Shown: piece after piece, positions 7,963 through 15,205 of the stretch
Layout: each line of letters begins with the position of its first letter
How positions within the stretch are numbered: position 1 is the first letter of the stretch
From: an uncultured Siphonobacter sp.
GTDB taxonomy: Bacteria > Bacteroidota > Bacteroidia > Cytophagales > Spirosomataceae
Assembly: GCA_913775095.1 (NCBI GenBank)
Contig: CAJYIW010000006.1
Coordinates: 1-64,000 of the forward strand
Length of the DNA stretch: 64,000 nucleotides
Direction: 5' to 3'
The notes under the pieces: generated by a model
Seen by the model: the letters and a program-made list of their open reading frames with translations, nothing else
Told to the model about the DNA's origin: nothing
The model's database searches: none
Position numbers and translations under genes: made by a program

Positions 7963-10572
7963 TTATAAACGGGTGATCAGGGCGGTCCATCCGGTCTGGT
8001 GACTGGCTCCCAGACCCCTAGACGTGTCTCCGTCAAAGTGTTCATAATACAGAATCAAATCTTTGAAGTAAGGATCTTCGGCGTAGATGTGGTCATTGCC
8101 ATAGCAGGGTCTTCTTCCGTTTTCGTCGGGACGGAACGCATGCCATAATCGTGCCGACAGAAAAGCGGCGGCGTCTTTCAGATTGCCCCGGTTATCACTT
8201 CCGGTCGGTAATGCCACCGTTACCTTATCCTCAAAGTAAGCCCCAAATTCTTCCAGTGATTTGACAATGAAGAAATTAAATGGGTACCACACCGGTCCTC
8301 TCCAGTTCGAATTCCCTCCAAACATGTTATTGTCGGATTCTCCGGATGTGTATTTGATTTCCTTCATCTCACCGGCAATTTCCATCTGGAAAGGTTCACG
8401 GTACACTGCCGACAGGGAACGAATGCCGCCGGGAGCCAGAAATTCATCTTCTGAAAAGAGGAAAGCACTCAGGCGACCCAACTGGTCCGCCGAAAGCAGT
8501 GAAAAGAGTAAGGATTCTTTTTCGGGGTTGTCGTTGATCACGCAGTAACAGGGATTGTCAGAAGCCGAGCTGAAGTATCCCTGTACTTTTTCATAGAATG
8601 AGGGCAGGGATTTGATGTGTTCCCGTTCTATCGTCATCACCGCGAAGAGATTAGCCAGCCCTACCAGCGATCGCAGTGGAATGGTAATCTTCTCCCCCGA
8701 AGGCAAATGGAGAATGTCGTAGGCAAAGCCATTATCGCTGTCGGGGTTATGGTCATCAATCCAGAGTCGGGCCGCATTTTCCAGAGCCTTGCTGATTCGC
8801 AGGTAATGATCCAGGTAATAGCAACTGAGCGGCTCATAGATTTCGGGGTTATCCTGGGCCAGCTCCAGGGCAATTCGCATCATGGAAAGGGTGTAGGCCG
8901 CAACCCAGGCGGTTGCATCGGCCTGATCCAAAGTTCCGCCCGCGGGAATGTCCTCACTGCGGTCAAACAGACTAATGTTATCCAGCCCCAGAAAACCACC
9001 CTGAAACAGCCCGTCTTCTACGCCACCCGCGTGGTTAATCCACCATTCGTAGTTGGGCCGCAATCGGTCAAACATGACGGAAAGGAATTCGTAATCTTTC
9101 CGGCCCGTAAATTCCAGCTCCTGTCGGTAAAAGACCCAGCTGATTGCCGCCCGCAGCGGTGGGTTATTATCCGAGAAATTCCATTCATAGGCCGGTAAGC
9201 GTCCGTCTGGAGACTGGTAACGGGGATCCGCGTGCAGGTATAACTGCTGTTTGGCAAATTCCAGATCAATACTTTCCATCGCGATGGACTGAAACGCCTG
9301 ATCCCAGGCCGCAAACCAGGGGTATTCCCATTTATCAGGCATAATCATGATGTGCTCGGCGTTCAGGTGTTGCCAGTCTGAATTACGCCCCTGCCAGCGT
9401 TCGGAGGGAGGAATGGGCTGTCCGACATCCCCTTCCAGCCACCGGCGTACGTCGTAATGGTAATACTGCTTGGACCAGAGCAAACCCGCCCAGGCCTGCC
9501 GCTTGATTCGGGTGTCGTCTTCCGTTAATCCCTCCGTCAGCGGAGCATAGAAGGCATTTGCCTCTTGCTGGCGTTGGCTGAATACGGTATCAAAATCTTC
9601 CCCAAGATCCGTTTCTTCGTTACTACTCAGCCGCAATCGAATTTCGCGAGATTGACCAGCCCCCAGAGTGATCTCGTAGACAGGAGCCGCTTTTGTACCC
9701 GTGCTCTGCTGCTGGAATGGATCATACTGTCCCGTCGTGATGGCGTCGTGAAAAGCGTCTTTTACGAAAGGAGAATCATTGGGATGGCCAAATACCCGCT
9801 CTGTATTGGTCTCATTTTCAGTCATTAAAACTGCCTTCGCGGGTTCGAACGTCAGCGTGTACGTCCCCATGCGATGGTGACTGGCCCGCAACTGACGATC
9901 ATTGATCCGTTCGATGACGGGCTTTTCTGTTTCAACGTGAAACGCCCAGCGATTACGGAACCAGAGCGTCGGAAGTAAATGCAAGGTAGCTTCGGCGTCG
10001 GCCCGGTTATGAATGGTGATGGAGATGAGGATGTCCTGTTTATCTTTTTTTGCGTAAGATACCTCTACGTCAAAATAAGCCCGGTCGTGGAAGAGGCCCG
10101 TATCCAGTAATTCATATTCAAGTTCGTGAGGACTGCGATTGGCGTTTTCCTGCACCAACTGTTCATAGGGAAAGGCTGCCTGCGGGTATTTATACAACAT
10201 TCGCATGTGACTGTGCGTAGGTGTATTGTCGAGGTAATAGTACAGCTCCTTTACGTCTTCGCCATGATTGCCCTGCGAATTGGAGAGACCAAATAGCCGC
10301 TCTTTCAGATAGGGGTCTTTTCCATTCCAGAGCGATAAGGCAAAACACAGGGTCTGTGTCTCGTCTGAAATGCCGGCCAGCCCATCTTCACCCCAGCGAT
10401 ACACCCGCATCCGGGCGTGATCATGAGGGAAGGCGTCCCAGGCCTCGCCGTCCACGGAATAATCCTCCCGGACCGTTCCCCATTGACGTTCACTCAGATA
10501 GGGTCCCCATTCATACCAGTTTTCCTGTTTAGCCCACTGGCTGTCTAATCGTTTCTGTTCAGCGTTATCCAT
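7963..10572 (-). CDS. GH63-like glycoside hydrolase (MGH1-type glucosidase)
   Basis: 869 residues with no signal peptide, so probably cytoplasmic. The C-terminal half is an (alpha/alpha)6-type glycosidase core: YPWFAAWDQAFQ with a candidate general-acid Asp, SPDGRLPAYEWNF, and the late GPVWYPFNFF and YFKDLILYYEHFDGD motifs. The N-terminal 300 residues form a beta-rich domain. These fit the MGH1-like/GH63 group, which includes mannosylglycerate hydrolases and alpha-glucosidases acting on compatible solutes or short oligosaccharides. The exact substrate cannot be told. The gene is monocistronic, bounded by terminators, with a G10 homopolymer about 125 bases upstream of its start. Its position among stress genes suggests turnover of an osmolyte or storage sugar (inference). 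Confidence 0.8.
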   Translation of the reverse strand: MDNAEQKRLDSQWAKQENWYEWGPYLSERQWGTVREDYSVDGEAWDAFPHDHARMRVYRWGEDGLAGISDETQTLCFALSLWNGKDPYLKERLFGLSNSQGNHGEDVKELYYYLDNTPTHSHMRMLYKYPQAAFPYEQLVQENANRSPHELEYELLDTGLFHDRAYFDVEVSYAKKDKQDILISITIHNRADAEATLHLLPTLWFRNRWAFHVETEKPVIERINDRQLRASHHRMGTYTLTFEPAKAVLMTENETNTERVFGHPNDSPFVKDAFHDAITTGQYDPFQQQSTGTKAAPVYEITLGAGQSREIRLRLSSNEETDLGEDFDTVFSQRQQEANAFYAPLTEGLTEDDTRIKRQAWAGLLWSKQYYHYDVRRWLEGDVGQPIPPSERWQGRNSDWQHLNAEHIMIMPDKWEYPWFAAWDQAFQSIAMESIDLEFAKQQLYLHADPRYQSPDGRLPAYEWNFSDNNPPLRAAISWVFYRQELEFTGRKDYEFLSVMFDRLRPNYEWWINHAGGVEDGLFQGGFLGLDNISLFDRSEDIPAGGTLDQADATAWVAAYTLSMMRIALELAQDNPEIYEPLSCYYLDHYLRISKALENAARLWIDDHNPDSDNGFAYDILHLPSGEKITIPLRSLVGLANLFAVMTIEREHIKSLPSFYEKVQGYFSSASDNPCYCVINDNPEKESLLFSLLSADQLGRLSAFLFSEDEFLAPGGIRSLSAVYREPFQMEIAGEMKEIKYTSGESDNNMFGGNSNWRGPVWYPFNFFIVKSLEEFGAYFEDKVTVALPTGSDNRGNLKDAAAFLSARLWHAFRPDENGRRPCYGNDHIYAEDPYFKDLILYYEHFDGDTSRGLGASHQTGWTALITRL

Positions 10573-10696
10573 TGAATTGTAGTAGGTGTGGTTACTGGAG
10601 GCCCTTACCTAAAATTCCTGTTCCCCGGAAACCTGAGTACTTCATTACCCGAACTAACGAAAATCAATCTTACCTGTCAGTAGCACGCCAAAAAAA

Positions 10697-10706
10697 GGGG
10701 GGGGGG
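10697..10706. repeat. G10 homopolymer upstream of the glycosidase gene
   Basis: Ten consecutive G bases preceded by seven A bases, in the 226-base gap between the glycosidase start (10572, minus strand) and the response regulator end. Read on the glycosidase strand it is a C10 tract about 125 bases before the start codon. Tracts of this length slip during replication and also during sequencing. Confidence 0.8.
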
Positions 10707-10743
10707 AATTGGCAACCAGAGCAAACTGGCTCCCTTAAAAAGA

Positions 10744-10775
10744 TAAAGCTTACCCTCTTGTTCAGGTAAGCTTTA
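10744..10775 (-). terminator. Hairpin terminator of the response regulator gene
   Basis: TAAAGCTTAC at 10744-10753 pairs exactly with 10766-10775 across a 12-base loop. It lies 24 bases beyond the stop codon of the minus-strand response regulator that ends at 10799. Confidence 0.65.
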
Positions 10776-10798
10776 CGCGGTAGATATGACCTTATGAA

Positions 10799-11245
10799 TT
10801 ATTTAACGTCTGAGCGGTTCGGATGCAGACAGTCCGTCCAGTAACGAATGACCGAATCCAGCTGTTTTTGAAAGGCCGTCAAATCCGGACTTTTCTCAAA
10901 AAAGCCCTGAATCGTTAGGTGATACGCTTCTTCCAGCTCTCTTTTAAATATAGGATGAGAAAAGAACACGAAGGGAATCGCTTTCGTCCGAATCTCTTCG
11001 TCTTCGTCCAGCTTGCGGCGGAGTTCCATGCCCGTCATACCGCCCAGGTGTACTTCAGATATAATCAGAAAAGGCTGCAAACTGCGGCTTTCTAAAGCAG
11101 ACAGTAAGTCTTCACCCCTGGAAAAGAAACGGAGTTGCAGATAAGGGGCAATTTCCCGAAGTATGTTTTCATAGATGTGACGATCATCTTCATCATCTTC
11201 CAGAATAATAAGAGGATGCGTTTCAAAGTCGAAGGAGTGGCTCAT
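10799..11245 (-). CDS. Atypical single-domain response regulator (phospho-acceptor Asp replaced by Glu)
   Basis: 148 residues from the ATG at 11245; a TTG five codons upstream is the only longer option. The receiver fold is clear: acidic pocket EDDEDD near 16-21, Ser in FVFFSHP and the conserved Lys in FFEKSPDL. The strand that should end in the phospho-accepting Asp reads FLIISEVHLGGMTG, so the Asp is a Glu at about residue 64. The two sister receivers in this cluster keep the Asp (ILLDINMPG and ILLDYDLPG). A Glu here often mimics the phosphorylated state, so this protein may be constitutively on or act by binding only. It follows the first PAS kinase by about 150 bases in the same direction and has no output domain. 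Confidence 0.8.
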   Translation of the reverse strand: MSHSFDFETHPLIILEDDEDDRHIYENILREIAPYLQLRFFSRGEDLLSALESRSLQPFLIISEVHLGGMTGMELRRKLDEDEEIRTKAIPFVFFSHPIFKRELEEAYHLTIQGFFEKSPDLTAFQKQLDSVIRYWTDCLHPNRSDVK

Positions 11246-11397
11246 GCAGTAAAGTATCAAAAGTTAAACCATTCATATCTACTAAAATCGTGCGAGCCTT
11301 CCGTTTGTTAACTACAGTCGCAAAAATACCCCAATTATTGAGGGGGTAATGACCGAGAATACATAGAAAACCTCAAGTTATGGGCTTCTAAAAGACC

Positions 11398-13779
11398 TTA
11401 TCCTTTCACCTCAGGCTGGCTTTTAGGCAGATACACTTCAAACAGGGCTCCCATCCCTACCTGACTCTGAGCCGTAATGAATCCCCCGTGATTCAGAGCC
11501 ACTTTCTGGCAAATGGCCAGTCCGATTCCCGAACCTTTAAATTCTGTCTTTCCATGAAGCCGCTGGAAGACCCCAAAGATGCGTTCGGAATACCGTTCAT
11601 CGAACCCTACCCCATTATCCTGAATACTAAATTTATAATACATTTTTTCATTGCTTTGGGCAATGAAGTTCAGGGGTAATTCACTGGCATTTATTTCCCT
11701 TTTATTGATTTGAATCGCCGGGATTTGATCCTGCCCAGTTAGTGTTTTACTACTGAATTTCAGGGCATTGGATATTAAATTTTGCCAAAGCTGCTCAAGC
11801 TGCATGGCATCACCTTCAATCACGGGCAGCGGAACTACGCTGAGCTGAGCCTGCGTTTCTTCCAGGGTTACGGATAAATTTTCCTGAACCCGCTCTAGAA
11901 TCTGATTCAGATCCACTCGCTTGAGTTGTGGAGTAGCATTAGAGATTCTCGAAAACGTCAGCAGATCACTAACGAGCAGACTCATCCGGCTGGCCGACTG
12001 TCGGATACGGTCCAGATAGAACTCGTCCAGATACTGCTCCCGCTGGTAGCGTTTGACGATCAGGTCGCTGAATTGCCGGATTTTACGCAGGGGTTCCTGC
12101 AAATCATGACTGGCAATGAAGGCAAACTGTTCCAGGCTTTCGTTCGAACGGCTCAGGTGCTCATTGGCCTGTAAAAGCTCCTCATTGCTTACCTGTAGTT
12201 CCTCGTTGGTCGCCGCCAGCTGCTGGGTTCGCTCTTTTACGCTAACCTCCAGCACCTGCTGCATTTTTCGCTGACTTGAAACGTCCTGAACAAAACCCCG
12301 GATGCGGGTGGCCCGCCCGTGTTCATCAAAATGCGTATTTCCCAGAGCGTACAGGGTATGATGCCGCTGGGTTTGAGGGTTAACCACCTCGAATTCTATT
12401 TCAAATCGTCCTTCGGGATATGACGTTACTGCTTTTCGGTAGGCCTGTTCCAGCAAACGAACGTCCAGATCCATCCTGCTGATCTTCTCGAAAGTCAGGG
12501 CCGAAGTAAATCCTATCCAGGCACTGACTGCTGCGGAAAACGAAAGCACTTTTTCTTCAATATGAATGACCCAGGTACCCAGCTGAGCCAGGTTAACGGC
12601 ATTCTGAAGGGACTGACTCGACTGCTCGCTTCTTTTCTGAAGCCGAATCTGAGTGGTGACATCAATCGAGAAACACAGGATCCCGTATACTTCCTGATGA
12701 TCATCGAGCAAAGGCGTGTAGCAGACATTGAAATACTTCTGCTGCAACTGCCCTTCCTGCATAATATAAGCCGTCAGGGCTTTCTGCTCGTACGTTTCTT
12801 TGGTTTCGTAAACCTGCTGTAGTAGGTGCAGGAACGGCTGATTTTCTATCTCAGGCATCACCTCAATCAGAGGTTTATTGAGAATATGAGGTCCCTTTCC
12901 GGAGATATCTACAAAAGCCTGATTAACCGTGGCAATTTTAAAATCAGGCCCGATCAGCCGGGCAATGGACACCGGAGCCGACTGAATTACGTGCTCTAGT
13001 TCCGCTTTTTGTCTCTCCAGCTCTTTCCGCATACGCACCTGAGACGTGACGTCCGTAGCAAGCACCAGTAATTGGGTGTAACGCTGAAGATCCTCGTTCC
13101 AGTGAGGTTTATACGTGAAGTCAATGTAGTTCGGCTCCTGCTCCGATGGCAGGGGGACTTCCACTTCCGGTACACTCAGAATGGTTCCGGAGGCCAGTAC
13201 TCCTTTCAACTTTTCTTTATATTCTTGTCCGATCAGATCAGGTATGGCTGCCAGCAGGGGTTTCCCCAGCAACTCTTCCGTTTTTTTTCCGATCAAAGTG
13301 GCGTATAGAGCATTGATAGTTACGTAACTGAGATCATGCTCCTCCAGTAGAGCCATGCCTATCGACGTAGAGTCAAGCCACGTAAACAGCTCCTGAGATA
13401 TACTCACGGGGGCGGATTTTACCTGCTGTGCAACTCCCCGAAGGAGGAGGGTGTCATTTACCCGTTCGGATTGACCCCATAGTCTGACGGTATGGTAGTC
13501 CTGAATCAGCGGATCCATGCAACGGAAGGTAACATCGAGCGAAGTTTCTGTTTTCAGAGCCTGAGCAAAAGCCTGATTGACCTGATCCCTTTCTTCCGGA
13601 TGCACCCGGTCAAGAAATGCGGTATAGCTATGATCAGATGGGTCTTTCATGCCCAGTAGTTGCTGAAAGCGGTCATCTCCCCGGTAGTGTGCTGACGTAG
13701 AATCCAATTGCCAGATGCTTAGTCCGGCAGCCTTCAGGGCTAAATCAGTTTGTAATGTAAATTCAGGGGAATAACTCAT
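11398..13779 (-). CDS. Multi-PAS sensor histidine kinase
   Basis: 793 residues with no transmembrane segment, so a soluble sensor. About four PAS/PAC repeats fill residues 10-510. They are followed by a coiled-coil-like linker (QLAATNEELQVSNEELLQ), a HisKA domain with the phospho-accepting His in SHDLQEPLRK near residue 555, and an HATPase domain: N box LWQNLISNALKFSS, G1 DNGVGFD, G2 GSGIGLAIC. It is a close paralogue of the kinase at 15206-17656, with near-identical H-box and C-terminal region. The genes order as kinase, REC, REC, kinase, REC on one strand, so the likely partners are the stand-alone REC proteins. The signal is unknown; PAS domains of this type may bind heme, flavin or small ligands. 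Confidence 0.88.
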   Translation of the reverse strand: MSYSPEFTLQTDLALKAAGLSIWQLDSTSAHYRGDDRFQQLLGMKDPSDHSYTAFLDRVHPEERDQVNQAFAQALKTETSLDVTFRCMDPLIQDYHTVRLWGQSERVNDTLLLRGVAQQVKSAPVSISQELFTWLDSTSIGMALLEEHDLSYVTINALYATLIGKKTEELLGKPLLAAIPDLIGQEYKEKLKGVLASGTILSVPEVEVPLPSEQEPNYIDFTYKPHWNEDLQRYTQLLVLATDVTSQVRMRKELERQKAELEHVIQSAPVSIARLIGPDFKIATVNQAFVDISGKGPHILNKPLIEVMPEIENQPFLHLLQQVYETKETYEQKALTAYIMQEGQLQQKYFNVCYTPLLDDHQEVYGILCFSIDVTTQIRLQKRSEQSSQSLQNAVNLAQLGTWVIHIEEKVLSFSAAVSAWIGFTSALTFEKISRMDLDVRLLEQAYRKAVTSYPEGRFEIEFEVVNPQTQRHHTLYALGNTHFDEHGRATRIRGFVQDVSSQRKMQQVLEVSVKERTQQLAATNEELQVSNEELLQANEHLSRSNESLEQFAFIASHDLQEPLRKIRQFSDLIVKRYQREQYLDEFYLDRIRQSASRMSLLVSDLLTFSRISNATPQLKRVDLNQILERVQENLSVTLEETQAQLSVVPLPVIEGDAMQLEQLWQNLISNALKFSSKTLTGQDQIPAIQINKREINASELPLNFIAQSNEKMYYKFSIQDNGVGFDERYSERIFGVFQRLHGKTEFKGSGIGLAICQKVALNHGGFITAQSQVGMGALFEVYLPKSQPEVKG

Positions 13780-14130
13780 AAGTCGGGCAAACTACTTGGT
13801 ATATGATAAGTAAATAACCTTCCAGGCACTAAAAGGTTAGCTAAAAGTAAACGTAACTTTTTTAACTGACAGGAAAATCCCGAAGAGTCTTCTAAAATGT
13901 AATTGAACCAAACAGCTCTACTCCTGCTGACCTTCAGATCCGGTAACTGAACATTTAGAAAGTTATCCCTGCTGAAAAACCTTTCGCGTAAGGCATTGAG
14001 TAAGAATGATCTGAAAAATACATGAACTTACCACTGGTAATTCTGTACCACTAACCACGATTATACTGCATTACTGAGGACTGAAATCAATCTCCTGCGA
14101 TGGGGAACCTGAAAACTTATTTCAGAACCT
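13780..14130. other. Intergenic region within the kinase cluster
   Basis: About 350 AT-rich bases between the first PAS kinase and the next response regulator upstream. I see no open frame, repeat or convincing hairpin. It presumably carries the promoter of the downstream kinase (minus strand) and the transcript end of the regulator pair. Confidence 0.4.
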
Positions 14131-14556
14131 CTATTCGGGCTGCGAAGGCAGACGGGTGCTTTGTAACCAGAAGCTCTCTACACTATCCCAGAAATTTTCC
14201 AGCTTTTTATAACTGTCGGGCTTAACCACGTATCCGTTGACTCCCAAATGATAAGCCAGATTTACGTGACTTTCTGCGTCTGAGGTGGTTAGCATCAAAA
14301 CCGGAAGTTTTTTAAGTCTGGGATCATTGCGAATTTTCTCCAGTAAGCCTAACCCATTCAAACCGGGCATATTGATGTCTAAGAGAATAATGGCCGGCCA
14401 CATTTCTTCTTCGAAAAGCAACTCATAGGCCTGGTGGGCATTGCTCACCATTTTTAGCTCAAAGAGCCGATCTTTTTCAGCGAAGGAAGCCTGTAGTAAA
14501 AATTGATCGTCTTCATCGTCCTCTACTGATAATACTACGAAGGGTTTAATCGGCAT
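14131..14556 (-). CDS. Single-domain response regulator
   Basis: 141-residue CheY-like receiver. It has the acidic pair in SVEDDEDDQ, the phospho-accepting Asp in IILLDINMPGLNG, Thr in LMLTTSD and Lys in YVVKPDSYKK, a complete set for phosphotransfer. It has no output domain. The C-terminus (ENFWDSVESFWLQSTRLP) is shared in pattern with the neighbouring receiver at 14598. It lies 41 bases downstream of that gene in the same direction, so the two are probably co-transcribed. It most likely accepts phosphate from one of the flanking PAS kinases and acts by protein-protein contact. Confidence 0.88.
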   Translation of the reverse strand: MPIKPFVVLSVEDDEDDQFLLQASFAEKDRLFELKMVSNAHQAYELLFEEEMWPAIILLDINMPGLNGLGLLEKIRNDPRLKKLPVLMLTTSDAESHVNLAYHLGVNGYVVKPDSYKKLENFWDSVESFWLQSTRLPSQPE

Positions 14557-14597
14557 ATATTCCTTTAATTGAAAAATGTAGGTTCTTACTAGCCAGA

Positions 14598-15017
14598 CTA
14601 GTCATTAATTCTGGGCAATTGAGCACTGTGAGACCAGAACATATTGAGGCTCAGCCAAAAGGCCTGAATGCTGGTGAGATCGCTTGGTTTTTCCAGATAC
14701 GCACTTGCTCCCATTTCGTAGGCCTTGTCCACCAGTGAAGTGGTAGTAAACATGGAAAACATCAACACAGGAATGTGCCGAAAGCGGGCGGACTGTTTCA
14801 GTTGTCCGAGCAGTTCCAGGCCATTCATTCCCGGTAGGTCATAATCCAGAAGAATGATGAAGGGACGAAAAGGGGGGCTTTCCAGATACTGCTGTACCTG
14901 TTCCGCGGAAGAAAAAAATTCAAATCGGCAACCAGGCTGGCTTCGTTCATACCCGAGCTGTAAAAGCTGCTGATACTCCTGATTGTCTTCAATGATAAGT
15001 ACCGTTGGTTTAATCAT
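14598..15017 (-). CDS. Single-domain response regulator
   Basis: 139-residue receiver with acidic residues in LIIEDNQEY, phospho-accepting Asp in IILLDYDLPGMNG, Ser in LMFSMFT and Lys in AYLEKPSDL. It resembles its downstream neighbour, including an aromatic C-terminal helix (FWLSLNMFWSHSAQLP). It lies 188 bases downstream of the second PAS kinase and upstream of the 14131 receiver on the same strand. There is no DNA-binding domain. This chain of kinase and free receivers suggests a branched phosphorelay or a chemotaxis-like output, which is inference. Confidence 0.88.
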   Translation of the reverse strand: MIKPTVLIIEDNQEYQQLLQLGYERSQPGCRFEFFSSAEQVQQYLESPPFRPFIILLDYDLPGMNGLELLGQLKQSARFRHIPVLMFSMFTTTSLVDKAYEMGASAYLEKPSDLTSIQAFWLSLNMFWSHSAQLPRIND

Positions 15018-15205
15018 ACTGCTATGAGAGTTAGTAAATACTCCTAATGAAGCAAAATTACTAAAAAACCATACGATCCTTACCTTAAAGTAAACAAACT
15101 AGCAGCAGAGAGTACTAAAAATGAATAATTGCTAAGGATTACTCTTCAATGGGCTGGTCGGGAGCCCGGGATTTTAACCCTTGTAGACCTGTTTTCCCAA
15201 ATTCT

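Noticed and set aside
8617-9198. 193-codon plus-strand frame inside the GH63-like gene
   Set aside because: Antisense shadow with no family features; the opposite strand encodes a complete glycosidase.
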